A stretch of 64,000 bases of DNA from Natronosalvus caseinilyticus (lineage in GTDB: Archaea > Halobacteriota > Halobacteria > Halobacteriales > Natrialbaceae): assembly GCF_017357105.1 (NCBI RefSeq), contig NZ_CP100395.1, positions 124,001 through 188,000 on the forward strand, read 5' to 3'. How positions within the stretch are numbered: the first letter of the stretch is position 1; each line of letters begins with the position of its first letter. A program made the position numbers and the translations under genes. Positions 34,780 through 42,768 of this stretch are shown here, piece after piece. The notes beneath the pieces are model-generated. The model saw only the letters and a list, made by a program, of their open reading frames with translations, ran no database searches and was not told the origin of the DNA.

Positions 34780-35070
34780 ATGACTGATCCAGACATCCTT
34801 GACGATAGATCAGCCGATCACGAGCGATTCGAAAGCGAACTTCTCGCACAGGATCGGGATGCGGCCCGGATATCGACAGTGGGCGTCGACGAGACGGCGG
34901 CGCGACACCTCGTCAGTGACCTCGTCGACGACGGTGTCGTGACAGCAGTCGCCGAACAGCGAGTGCTGGTCCACGAGCCTAGCGGCGAAGCCTTCGACTC
35001 GATTCGGCAGTTGGCTGTCTTCCATCGTGGGTGGACAACTGGCCGTGATGCCGACGAGGAGACGTCGTAA
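34780..35070 (+). CDS. Small haloarchaeal accessory protein
   Basis: A 96-residue acidic protein starting MTDPDILDDRSADHERFESE. It contains ARHLVSDLVDDGVVTAVAEQ, RVLVHEPSGEAFDSIRQLAV and FHRGW. The helix-turn-strand rhythm hints at a winged-helix fold. No family name is recognised. Its stop overlaps the start of the next gene (TAATG), so the two are coupled. Confidence 0.6.
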   Translation: MTDPDILDDRSADHERFESELLAQDRDAARISTVGVDETAARHLVSDLVDDGVVTAVAEQRVLVHEPSGEAFDSIRQLAVFHRGWTTGRDADEETS

Positions 35071-35396
35071 TGCAGCAGACGCTTTCGGGATGTGCGTTCT
35101 GCGATGCGCTTCCCGGGTCGGAGCGTGGCGCCGCCTTCACCTGGGGTAAAGACGAGCGAGTTTCGCATCCGATCTGTGTTGACTGTGCCGTCCAGAAGCA
35201 TCCTGATCCCGGCGAGCGTGATCATCACGCCTGTGATAGCTGTGGACTCGTCGTCGAAACGCTCACTGCACTCACGCGATTTCGTGTCGAACTCGGGCAT
35301 CTCGAAGGGCCCTTGCAGCTGTGTGCTCGCTGTAGCCCCGGTGGCCCCGCGACGTATTGGACACGGGACTTCGAGACACATGTCGTCGATGAATAG
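35070..35396 (+). CDS. Zinc-ribbon protein (DUF7558-like)
   Basis: A 108-residue protein with four Cys pairs: CAFC, CVDC, CDSC and CARC. It reads MQQTLSGCAFCDALPGSERG, AAFTWGKDERVSHPICVDCA, DHHACDSCGLVVETLTALTR and FRVELGHLEGPLQLCARCSP. The double zinc-ribbon plan matches a haloarchaeal family frequent in plasmid and integrative-element regions, which I recall as DUF7558. It is probably a small nucleic-acid- or protein-binding factor. Coupled to the gene at 34,780. Confidence 0.65.
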   Translation: MQQTLSGCAFCDALPGSERGAAFTWGKDERVSHPICVDCAVQKHPDPGERDHHACDSCGLVVETLTALTRFRVELGHLEGPLQLCARCSPGGPATYWTRDFETHVVDE

Positions 35397-35488
35397 CCCG
35401 ACCAGCCCACTCCCAGTAAATCAGCGAGCCCGAACCGGCTCAGAAATACGTCGGTACATCTAATACATACAGCGACAAAGCAATACAC

Positions 35489-35854
35489 ATGCCCATCGAC
35501 ATCGAGACGTTCGAATCTTCCCCCGAGGATCGCCTCCAGCACTCCGGGGAGACGAACGCCGATCGCGTCATGCGGTTTCTCGCTGCCCATCCCGATCAGG
35601 CGTTCACCCAGAGCGAGATTCGAGATGCGACCGACGTCAAAGCGGGGAGCATCAGCGTCGTCCTCTCTCGACTCGAGGATCGGGGACTCGTCCGGCATAA
35701 GGGCAACTACTGGGCGCTCGGTGAAGATGACGACGTCGCGGCGCACACCAACATGCTCGAGAGTACGCGGGCGGCTAATGACCGCTTCGGCGAGGAAGAC
35801 ATGGACGAGTGGTTGGAGCACGCGGTCGACGACGAGGACGAGGCGACTGAATGA
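35489..35854 (+). CDS. MarR-like HTH antitoxin of a MazF/PemK pair
   Basis: A 121-residue protein. The winged helix is RVMRFLAAHPDQAFTQSEIR, DATDVKAGSISVVLSRLEDR, GLVRHKGNYWAL. An acidic C-terminal tail follows (ESTRAANDRFGEEDMDEWLE). The tail is the type of disordered segment that binds and inhibits a toxin. The stop overlaps the start of the PemK/MazF-like gene (ATGA), the standard coupling of type II toxin-antitoxin modules. Autoregulation through the HTH is expected. Confidence 0.8.
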   Translation: MPIDIETFESSPEDRLQHSGETNADRVMRFLAAHPDQAFTQSEIRDATDVKAGSISVVLSRLEDRGLVRHKGNYWALGEDDDVAAHTNMLESTRAANDRFGEEDMDEWLEHAVDDEDEATE

Positions 35855-36195
35855 GCTATCAACGCGGGGACGTCGTCTGGGGACCGGATCCGTTCAAGTC
35901 GGGTGAGAACCCGCGTCCGTGGCTGATCCTGAACAATGACACACACCCGTTCGGCGACGAACAGTATATGACGGTCACGCTGACGACAACGCCCCATGAC
36001 GAAACGGTCCCAATCGAGGATTCCGACTGGGTAGAGGGCGGGATGCCACGCCAGAGCTACGCCTCGCCCTGGTCGGTTGCGTCACCGAAGCACGCTGCAC
36101 TCATCCGTCGACAGGGTCGTCTCGATGAATCATTCGTCCAGACCGTCATCGACGAACTGGAGACGTATCTCGACCCGCCAGCCGACGCTCGATAG
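35851..36195 (+). CDS. MazF/PemK-family toxin (mRNA interferase type)
   Basis: A 114-residue protein. MSYQRGDVVWGPDPFKSGEN and PRPWLILNNDTHPF carry the PemK/MazF start ('G-D-V-V-W...P-R-P-W-L-V-L'). Then come YMTVTLTTTPHDETVPIEDS and the late strand SYASPWSVASPKHAALI, corresponding to the conserved S-x-x-x-P-x-x-x-x-T/S region. The family cleaves RNA in single-stranded sites. It overlaps its HTH antitoxin gene by 4 bp. Confidence 0.85.
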   Translation: MSYQRGDVVWGPDPFKSGENPRPWLILNNDTHPFGDEQYMTVTLTTTPHDETVPIEDSDWVEGGMPRQSYASPWSVASPKHAALIRRQGRLDESFVQTVIDELETYLDPPADAR

Positions 36196-37001
36196 CAACT
36201 GACTGGATCACGACTGGGCCCGACGCTCCGCCGACTACAGAGAAGTGACTGAGAAGGCCCCGATTGCGTGTTGGTCAACGGTGTTCGTTACGGGATGACC
36301 GCTGACTAGGTTCTGAAGATCTTGACTGTGAGTGGTGACCGATAGCATCATCTCCGAAAGCCCTCGGCCGCTCGGCATTCCGCGACCCACGCTGCGCGCC
36401 TCATTCTTGCGGTGCTTACGGGGTCGGGGGACGATCGAGACGGCCTCGCCCTTTCTGAGTCCACCAGGGCGGTGGTTGGTTCGCCGAGCGATGAAGCCGA
36501 TTGACCAGTGGTACGTACCGGCCCGTCCCGCTCGCCGCGTTCCGCCCTCCGCGTCGCTCGCGACCGACCATTCCGGGCATGCGGGCGCTCTCCGCACCGT
36601 CCGCGCCCGTTCCGGGCTAAAGTGAATCTGGTCTCGACGCCAGCATTAAGCGCGTTTTCGGTTGCGCCCCTCGCGGGCTTTCGCGTTCCAGCGCTTTGGG
36701 CCGTTCCGCGCGGCGAGCCACACTGCGACTCGCCGTGCTCACGACCGTCGCCCTGGACACGGACCCGCAGTCCGGGCCGGACACGAGAAACGGCTTAAAG
36801 CTGGCCGCTCGCTCCGGGCGGGTCGGCACGCGGTGCTGGATGATTGTCCGCCTCAGGCGCGCTCTCGCTCGCGCCCAGGGGGCGCTCGCGAAGGCGCAAG
36901 CGAGAGCGCGCAGATGGTTCTGTCGGGCGGTGTCGTCGGAAAACCGCGATGTAATGGCATCGCGGTGTCGGACGCTGAGCGCCTTCAGGAGCTGAACTCC
37001 A
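36196..37001. other. Long untranslated or non-coding region before the OB-fold gene
   Basis: About 800 bp of very GC-rich sequence. Long frames exist on both strands but have Arg/Ser/Pro-rich, non-haloarchaeal composition, so none is called. Two stem-loops lie close to the downstream gene: arms of about 18 bp at 36,857-36,911, and the perfect CCGCGATG/CATCGCGG stem at 36,943-36,964. A structured 5' leader or replication-related site is possible. Confidence 0.45.
36857..36964 (+). repeat. Two consecutive stem-loops upstream of the OB-fold gene
   Basis: The first pairs GCGCGCTCTCGCT plus GCGCC with GGCGC plus AGCGAGAGCGCGC around 36,875-36,892. The second pairs CCGCGATG with CATCGCGG around TAATGG (36,943-36,964). 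They end 37 bp before the ATG at 37,002. Confidence 0.6.
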
Positions 37002-37898
37002 ATGTCGAGTAAGAACGTCTTTGGTAATGAGGTTTCGGTCGATGAACAGGCATTCGAAAAAGCAGACGAAGCAGAAGTCGATGAAGATGGGTTCGAGGTC
37101 GTTGACGAGACACCTGAGTTCCAGGCGACGGTGCAGATGGAGATCCAGGCGAAAGTCGATGCGAACCACCCGGATGGGATGATCGACACCAGTGACGAGC
37201 GGATTCGAGGTGTGACCCTCGAACAGGAAGAGCGCATTCGAGCGCGGGAGGCCGAGCTCGAGCGCATCAGTGCCCAGGCCGAACTGGGGACGCAGAACGG
37301 TCGGGAACAACGGACGCGAGACGTCGCGGCGAAGCGCAGCGCTGAGCGGCGTACAGCGTTCCAGAAACGGGCAGCGAGCGTGGATCCGATGGCGGACCCG
37401 GAACGAGACGATCCTCGTGCAGAACTCACGCAGGAGCAGCTGGCGGCGGTGAACAGACAGTCGATGCGGCTGGCGGAGAAGCTGGACGGCTGGTCGCGAG
37501 CGGCGATCGGCCGGCGACTGGCCGAAGCCGTGGTCGGTGGGAAGGACCTGATGGGTGCGGTCGTCGGGGTGTTCGAGGAACTGGAGACGGCACCAGGACA
37601 GGTGGTTCCAATCGGGAAGCTCGAGGAGATTGGTCGCAAAGAGGTGAGCATTGAGGGTCGTGTGACGGTCCTGTGGGAGAGCGACTCGTCGGCGATTCAG
37701 CAAGTCGGGCTCATCGAGGACGAGAGCGGGCGAACGAAGCTGACTGTCTGGGAGAAATCGAACCAACCCTGGATCGAAGAAGGCGAACGTGTGCGGATTC
37801 ACGGGGCGGCGAAGAACTGGTACAACGGGCGCGTCTCCGTGGCCCTGACCGGGTGGAGCACCGTTATGTTCCCAGAACGCGGTCGGTGGTGGGAGTAG
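37002..37898 (+). CDS. RPA-like OB-fold nucleic-acid-binding protein
   Basis: A 298-residue protein. The N-terminal half is acidic and helical (FEKADEAEVDEDGFEVVDET). A basic Arg/Gln-rich helical region follows (RSAERRTAFQKRAASVDPMA), then LAEKLDGWSRAAIGRRLAEA. The C-terminal third is an OB fold: EVSIEGRVTVLWESDSSAIQ, QVGLIEDESGRTKLTVWEKS, GERVRIHGAAKNWYNGRVSV. This is the arrangement of haloarchaeal single-stranded-DNA-binding (RPA-type) accessory proteins of plasmids and integrative elements. Part of this gene plus its 3' flank is duplicated with an internal deletion at 39,305-39,533. A T-run (CCCCTTTTTT) just after the stop could terminate transcription. Confidence 0.75.
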   Translation: MSSKNVFGNEVSVDEQAFEKADEAEVDEDGFEVVDETPEFQATVQMEIQAKVDANHPDGMIDTSDERIRGVTLEQEERIRAREAELERISAQAELGTQNGREQRTRDVAAKRSAERRTAFQKRAASVDPMADPERDDPRAELTQEQLAAVNRQSMRLAEKLDGWSRAAIGRRLAEAVVGGKDLMGAVVGVFEELETAPGQVVPIGKLEEIGRKEVSIEGRVTVLWESDSSAIQQVGLIEDESGRTKLTVWEKSNQPWIEEGERVRIHGAAKNWYNGRVSVALTGWSTVMFPERGRWWE

Positions 37899-38082
37899 CC
37901 AGAGCAACGGCCCCTTTTTTGCTGATGGGTAGCGGTCACCGCCACCTCCCACCACCTCCACGTTCCGGGCTGCTCACGGCGCTCAAGGCGCCGCTTCGCT
38001 GCCGGGCTTTCGCTAAACCTGTCATTGACAAATACTTTCAGCATCCCATGCCTTTAATTGGGCTTCTTACAAAGTATCGACA

Positions 38083-38364
38083 ATGTACGACCTGACTGGA
38101 TTCCAGCGTGACCTCTTATATGTGGCCGCCGGACTAGACGAACCGCATGGACTCGCGATCAAGGACGAACTCGAGAACTACTACGAAAAAGAGATCCACC
38201 ATGGCCGTCTCTATCCGAACCTTGACACTCTCGTCGACAAGGGGTTGATCGAGAAAGGTGAGGCCGATCGTCGGACGAACGTCTATTCCGTGACGCGCCG
38301 CGGACGTCGTGAGATCGAAGATCGACGACACTGGGAAGACCAGTACGTTGGAGACATTCTGTAA
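38083..38364 (+). CDS. PadR-family regulator, short
   Basis: A 93-residue protein that is little more than the PadR winged helix: YDLTGFQRDLLYVAAGLDEP, LAIKDELENYYEKEIHHGRL, YPNLDTLVDKGLIEKGEADR, RTNVYSVTRRG. The Y-x-x-x-I-x-H-G-R-L-Y-P-N-L-D signature is intact. Short PadR proteins of this type are frequent in haloarchaeal accessory DNA. The longer paralogue at 7638 shares the motif. No adjacent target gene is evident. Confidence 0.85.
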   Translation: MYDLTGFQRDLLYVAAGLDEPHGLAIKDELENYYEKEIHHGRLYPNLDTLVDKGLIEKGEADRRTNVYSVTRRGRREIEDRRHWEDQYVGDIL

Positions 38365-38868
38365 CCTTAGTGGAGTCCGTTCGATAAAGCTACCGCGTCA
38401 TCTCATTACCTATCCGCCATCTCAACGCTGACCGTGCAGTTGTATTGTGAGACCCACTGATGGCCAGCGGTCTTCTCTGTTCTTCGACGACACCGATGGC
38501 ATAGATCCGACGTTCACAAACTAGAGGAGTCGCTTCACGACCGTCTCGAATCGCCCAATGAGGGTCACAAGGACGCTCGCGAACGCGAAATATTGAGGGA
38601 ATCGGTCGATTCATTATCCCGACAGGAAAAGACTGAAACGGGTCCAACCTTCCCAGACAAGCCAGAGGAACCAACCACCACCTCGGACCCATCTCTCATC
38701 CATCCGGACTCACGCCTCAAGACCGACGAGGCCGTGGTGATCGACCGCGGCACGAAAACGAAATACGTCACGCCCGCGAGCGCTAACGCCGACGTTCCCT
38801 ACGTTTCCGGAACAATCGACGACACATCGACCGGCATATACTTCGAGTTCCACACTGACTGCCATGTC

Positions 38869-39264
38869 ATGGCACGGAAACAGATCGCTCCAGACGGGCT
38901 CATCGACGCCTCGAGCATCGGCTACAGTCATGGCATCGTCGTAGACGGCACCCTCTTTATGTCAGGGCAAGTCGGTTGGAATGAGAAATTCGAACTCGCT
39001 GGGGAAGATGTTACAAGCCAGACGTTCAAAGCGTTCGAGAACGTCGAAATACTCCTCGAAGACATCGATCGATCACTGGCTGACGTGACGAAGGTGACCG
39101 CGCACATCGTCGAGCTACAAACGAACCGGGACGCGTTCTTCGAGGTGTGGAACGAGGTATTCGCCGATCCACCGTATCCCTGTCTCACGCTCCTCGGACC
39201 ACAGCAGCTCGCTCAGGACGGGTTACTCGTCGAACTCGAGGTCGAAGTTCCGGTTGAGGACTAA
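38869..39264 (+). CDS. RidA-family protein (YjgF/YER057c)
   Basis: The RidA domain begins at ATG 38,869 (MARKQIAPDGLIDASSIGYS) and is 131 residues. It contains HGIVVDGTLFMSGQVGWNEK, TSQTFKAFENVEILLEDIDR, SLADVTKVTAHIVELQTNRD and PYPCLTLLGPQQLAQDGLLV. RidA enzymes hydrolyse reactive enamine/imine intermediates; the catalytic Arg normally found in the 'R-x-x-v/x-V' strand is replaced here by the P-C-L-T-L-L-G stretch, so the member may be non-canonical. The frame stays open upstream to TTG 38,593 and adds 92 polar residues (including GTKTKYVTPASANADVPYVS) unlike RidA. That segment is probably a remnant of another gene fused in frame. Confidence 0.75.
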   Translation: MARKQIAPDGLIDASSIGYSHGIVVDGTLFMSGQVGWNEKFELAGEDVTSQTFKAFENVEILLEDIDRSLADVTKVTAHIVELQTNRDAFFEVWNEVFADPPYPCLTLLGPQQLAQDGLLVELEVEVPVED

Positions 39265-39304
39265 ATTAGAGATAGTTACTCGCGTTTGGAATCGAGAGCT
39301 AATG

Positions 39305-39533
39305 TCGATGCGGCTGGCGGAGAAGCCGGATGGCTGGTCGCGAACGGCGATTGGCCGGCGTCTGGGTGAGACCGTAGTCGGTGGGAACGACATGATGAGT
39401 GCAGTCGGTGGTGGGAATAGCCGGGGTGACGCCCCCTTTTTTGCTGATGTGTACGCAGTCACCGCCACCTCCCACCACCTCCACGTTCCGGGCTGCTCAC
39501 GGCCAATGGCCGTTGTACTGCCGGGCTTTCGCT
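39305..39533 (+). repeat. Deleted partial copy of the OB-fold locus
   Basis: The segment 39,305-39,415 repeats about 37,461-37,571 of the OB-fold gene (MRLAEKPDGWSRTAIGRRLG). It is then joined directly to a copy of the gene's last bases and 3' flank (GTGGTGGGAATAGCC, the TTTTTTGCTGATG stretch, CCACCTCCCACCACC, GGGCTGCTCACGG, GCCGGGCTTTCGCT) corresponding to about 37,880-38,014. About 310 bp of the original are missing at the junction. No functional gene remains. Confidence 0.8.
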
Positions 39534-39631
39534 ACCCCATAAGTCCGTGCCACCGCTGTCCGTGTGGTGTTTGTTTGCCCCAGAGTGGCTGAGGGGCATC
39601 CTGAGAAACGCATCGCCCCCTCGTGAGCATC

Positions 39632-40609
39632 ATGGCAACTAGAGAGATTTACAAAACGGCGTTCGACGAAGACGTCCAGACTGAGACTGAATCGAACCAA
39701 TGCCCTGAGTGCGACGGTCAGGTCACCACCAATGCTATCGAAACCATCTGTGAGGACTGTGGGCTCGTCATCGACGAGCAGCGGATCGATCACGGTCCGG
39801 AATGGAGACCCCACGATCAGGACCAGCGAAAGCGGATGGGGGCTCCACTTACAGCGGCACGTCACGACCGAGGGCTATCGACGGAAATCGGTCGCCGGAA
39901 AGATGCGAACGGGAACGAACTCTCTGGGCAAAAGCGCCAGCGGCTAGCCCGAATGCGGCGTGAGCAGTCTCGTGGGCGGTTCCACTCGAAAGCTGAGCGG
40001 AATCTCGCACACGGCCTGGGTGAAGTTCGAAGAATCGTGAGCACACTCGAGTTCACAGAATCGGTTCGCGACCAGGCGTGTCACTTGTTCCGGAGTGCAC
40101 AGAACGAAGACCTGCTTCGAGGCCGATCGATCGAGGCGATGGCGGCAGCGAGCGTCTACGGGATCTGTCGCTGTAACGGTCTCTCACGAACGCTCGAGGA
40201 CATCGCCGATGCGGCACGGGTCGAGCAGTCGAGAGTCAGGAGTGCCTACAAGACGCTAAACAGAGAACTCGGACTCCCGGCCCAGCCCGTTCGCCCGGGC
40301 GAATTCATTCCCCGACTTGCGTCGGAACTCGACGTCTCTGACTCTATTCGACAGCGAGCTCGGAGGTTAGCGGAAGAAGCTGAATCAACAGATGCCACAA
40401 CGGGCGTTCGGCCATCAGGATTTGCAGCGGCCTGTCTCTACAAAGCCGGGCGCGACGAAGGTCGGTGGCTGACGCAGACGGAGGTCGCGGAAGCTGCGAA
40501 CGTCACGACCCCGACCATCCGGTCACATCAAGACACACTGGCTGAACTGGTCCCCGAAGCGTCTGACTCGGAACGTTCAGTCTGTACTGGATGTGGGGCT
40601 GATGTTTAA
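39632..40609 (+). CDS. tfb: Transcription initiation factor TFB
   Basis: A 325-residue protein from ATG 39,632 (GTG 39,623 also in frame). The N-terminal zinc ribbon CPECDGQVT...ICEDCGLV is followed by the B-reader/linker region EWRPHDQDQRKRMGAPLTAA and RHDRGLSTEIG. Two cyclin-like repeats follow (SVRDQACHLFRSAQNEDLLR, IEAMAAASVYGICR; SIRQRARRLAEEAE, FAAACLYKAGR, VAEAANVTTPTIRSH). TFB bridges TBP-DNA and RNA polymerase. An unusual C-terminal CTGCGADV adds an extra Cys pair. Haloarchaea have many TFB paralogues; this one, in an accessory island, is probably an alternative factor. Confidence 0.95.
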   Translation: MATREIYKTAFDEDVQTETESNQCPECDGQVTTNAIETICEDCGLVIDEQRIDHGPEWRPHDQDQRKRMGAPLTAARHDRGLSTEIGRRKDANGNELSGQKRQRLARMRREQSRGRFHSKAERNLAHGLGEVRRIVSTLEFTESVRDQACHLFRSAQNEDLLRGRSIEAMAAASVYGICRCNGLSRTLEDIADAARVEQSRVRSAYKTLNRELGLPAQPVRPGEFIPRLASELDVSDSIRQRARRLAEEAESTDATTGVRPSGFAAACLYKAGRDEGRWLTQTEVAEAANVTTPTIRSHQDTLAELVPEASDSERSVCTGCGADV

Positions 40610-40645
40610 AAGTGAAGACGAAAGAACGTGCTGGTAGACGTCCCC

Positions 40646-41530
40646 ATGACCGACCGTTACGCTGATTTCGAGGAACTCCGACCGCTTGGCGAGGCGACGC
40701 AGATTCCCGACCATGAACTCGCCAGAGACCGTCGTTGCGAGCCCTTTCGAGACCGAACTGAGGAGACACTCGCGGAATATCCAGACGACTCAACCGCTAC
40801 AATGAACGAGTGTGCTTCCTGTGGCGCGTCGATTCCTGCCAGCCAGACCAGGTGCCGGTTCTGCCTCATGAATCATCTCGGTGAATCCACCGACGAACAG
40901 CAGCCCGCAGACCTCGAGTGGACACTGCTTCACGTCGTCCATCTGCTCGTCGAGGCCTCAACCGACTATCACGCCCTCGCGAAGGGCGCTGCGGCAGCGA
41001 CTCTCCTCGCGAAGCCCGACAGGGATCCAGCCGTCGATGATTGCCAGCTGATCTACGATTTCGACGACGCGCCTGCAGCGCAGTTGACCGACCAGTGGCC
41101 CTCCCTACCCGACGCCGTACGGGCTACCTCCGAACGTGGTGAACAGCTGCTTTCGGTAGCTCGTGAGCGGACAGTCTGGAAAGCGACGACGACGTCGCCA
41201 AATGGAGGGGTTCACACGACGTTTCTGTACGACGAGGAAGGACACGGCGTTCGTGGCGAAGCTCGGCTTACAAGCCTGCTTGAGAGCACCGAGAACGACG
41301 TTTGGTTGACACCAGCAATTGCGCTCCAGCGCGCCGTTGACGACGAGCATTCCGAAGATCGGCAACCCAGCGTGCCCTCGAAAACGCGACTTGACTGCCG
41401 CACGTGCGGTCAAAAGACTATGCATCCGTTTCAGGAGTTCGAGGATGTCCCAGATGAGACGTGGTCTGCCCAGCCGGTGTGGGGGTGCCAGATGTGTCAG
41501 TCATCTCGTCACGGACCAAATCCTCCCTGA
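40646..41530 (+). CDS. Zinc-ribbon protein of the haloarchaeal 'biosurfactant protein 1' type
   Basis: A 294-residue protein from ATG 40,646 (MTDRYADFEELRPLGEATQI). The N-terminal part has the zinc ribbon CASCGASIPASQTRCRFC. A helical middle follows (LLHVVHLLVEASTDYHALAK) and the C-terminus has CRTCGQKTMHPFQEFEDVPD with a second CQMC pair. Similar haloarchaeal proteins carry the database name biosurfactant protein 1, but the double zinc ribbon and the C-x2-C-G-x-x-T-x-H element point rather to nucleic-acid or protein binding. It follows tfb on the same strand by 36 bp and could be co-transcribed. Confidence 0.6.
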   Translation: MTDRYADFEELRPLGEATQIPDHELARDRRCEPFRDRTEETLAEYPDDSTATMNECASCGASIPASQTRCRFCLMNHLGESTDEQQPADLEWTLLHVVHLLVEASTDYHALAKGAAAATLLAKPDRDPAVDDCQLIYDFDDAPAAQLTDQWPSLPDAVRATSERGEQLLSVARERTVWKATTTSPNGGVHTTFLYDEEGHGVRGEARLTSLLESTENDVWLTPAIALQRAVDDEHSEDRQPSVPSKTRLDCRTCGQKTMHPFQEFEDVPDETWSAQPVWGCQMCQSSRHGPNPP

Positions 41531-41551
41531 AATACTCAGCAGAAGAGTACC

Positions 41552-41592
41552 TTAACCAACAACAAACGTAGGCATCCGAAGTTGTTGGTTAA
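41552..41592. repeat. Inverted repeat TTAACCAACAAC...GTTGTTGGTTAA, site 3
   Basis: Perfect 12-bp arms (41,552-41,563 and 41,581-41,592) with a 17-bp loop, 22 bp after the stop of the previous gene. Third member of the family found at 27,066 and 34,627. Confidence 0.75.
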
Positions 41593-41893
41593 GACTGGTG
41601 CAGGATCTGGCGGAGACATCAGCGCACCCGGCCAAGGTGCATTTGAATGGAGGTATCGAGAGACGATGAATGAACCCTGGGCTATTGACCGAGCTATAGA
41701 CAAATCTGAGATAGTGGGGTTCTCGACCGAACAATTCAACCTTTGGACCAGTCCGCACTCAACTAATCTATTTCGTGAGTGCGGACGATTAGGTAGACTA
41801 CCTCTTACTCCAAATTATAGAAGACCATGAACAGTGAAGTAACTCCTCTCTTCAAGAATAATCCTGTTCCCCTAGAACATTAATAGTGTCAGT
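41593..41893. other. Intergenic region upstream of the cas operon
   Basis: About 300 bp with no convincing gene. It includes a short direct/inverted motif ...GTCCGCACTCAACTAA...TTTCGTGAGTGCGGAC... near 41,751-41,787, a possible hairpin of about 12 bp. It ends at the cas promoter. Confidence 0.4.
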
Positions 41894-41961
41894 AATACTT
41901 ATATATCCTGCAAATAATTATCGACTCGTCTTGTGATACCGACTAACAGAGGGAGGCCGTG
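41894..41961 (+). promoter_or_regulatory. cas operon promoter and ribosome-binding site
   Basis: A TATA-like CTTATATATCC is centred near 41,900, and a strong Shine-Dalgarno GGGAGG (41,951-41,956) lies 5 nt before the cas6 ATG at 41,962. Unlike many haloarchaeal genes, this first cas gene therefore has a short leader with a ribosome-binding site. The downstream cas genes overlap and can be translationally coupled. Confidence 0.6.
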
Positions 41962-42768
41962 ATGCGAGTGCTCGTACATCTCCGTGCACGAGCAGACACG
42001 ACCTACCAGAACGACTACCACCACAAGCTTCGTGGTCGGATCTGGAACGCACTCGAAGGAACAGAGCATGAAGCGGTTCACGACACGAATGAGCCGCCTG
42101 GGTTCTCGTTCAGCAACCCATTCCCACCGCAGGACATGTCTGAAGGTGACCAACGGACCCTTATTGTCTCAGCGCCACAGGAAGAGCTTCTCTCGGTGAT
42201 CGCAACGGATCTCCAAGAAAACCCCGAACTGAACGTTGGGGAAATGCCGTTTACCGTCCAGGGTCTCTCGGCCATCACGCCAGATGTCGGTGAACCGGGA
42301 AGCAGCGGGACGATCGGGACAGGGACCGGACTACTCGTCCGGATCCCACCGTGGCGCTGTGAGGACTACGGGATCGATAACCCAGGCGAAGAGGCAGTAT
42401 ATTGGCGCCCGGAGCACACAATCGAACCACTCCGCGAACAGCTTGAGGCGAATCTGGATAAGAAATACAGCCTGTTCGGCCCGGAATACCTCCCGGGTCC
42501 AAGCGAAACCAACGGTGACCTCTTTGATGGCTACGAACTGCTGAAAACCTTCGCCGTGCCATTGCAGGTAACAACGGACCAGAGGCTAACGTACGTACTC
42601 TCGAAATGGCAGTTCGATTATACGGTCCGCAATGATGATCATCGACGTCATCTCAACCTCGCACTGGACTGTGGACTCGGCGAGCGGAACGCGCTGGGGC
42701 TGGGATTCTGCAATCTTACCGAGAAACGCGATCCGTACGGAAAGCCAGCGCCAGAGGTGCATGGATGA
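41962..42768 (+). CDS. cas6: Cas6 crRNA-processing endoribonuclease
   Basis: A 268-residue protein (GTG 41,959 also in frame). The ferredoxin-like N-terminus MRVLVHLRARADTTYQNDYH carries the usual conserved His/Tyr region. The C-terminal glycine-rich loop LDCGLGERNALGLGFCN is the Cas6 hallmark. Cas6 cleaves the repeat RNA to release crRNAs of the downstream array. It is the first gene of the type I-B operon and overlaps cas8b by 4 bp. Confidence 0.92.
   Translation: MRVLVHLRARADTTYQNDYHHKLRGRIWNALEGTEHEAVHDTNEPPGFSFSNPFPPQDMSEGDQRTLIVSAPQEELLSVIATDLQENPELNVGEMPFTVQGLSAITPDVGEPGSSGTIGTGTGLLVRIPPWRCEDYGIDNPGEEAVYWRPEHTIEPLREQLEANLDKKYSLFGPEYLPGPSETNGDLFDGYELLKTFAVPLQVTTDQRLTYVLSKWQFDYTVRNDDHRRHLNLALDCGLGERNALGLGFCNLTEKRDPYGKPAPEVHG

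Noticed and set aside
36235-36999. Overlapping long frames on both strands before the OB-fold gene
   Set aside because: Their translations are Arg/Ser/Pro-rich and non-acidic, unlike haloarchaeal proteins, and have no ribosome-binding or operon context.
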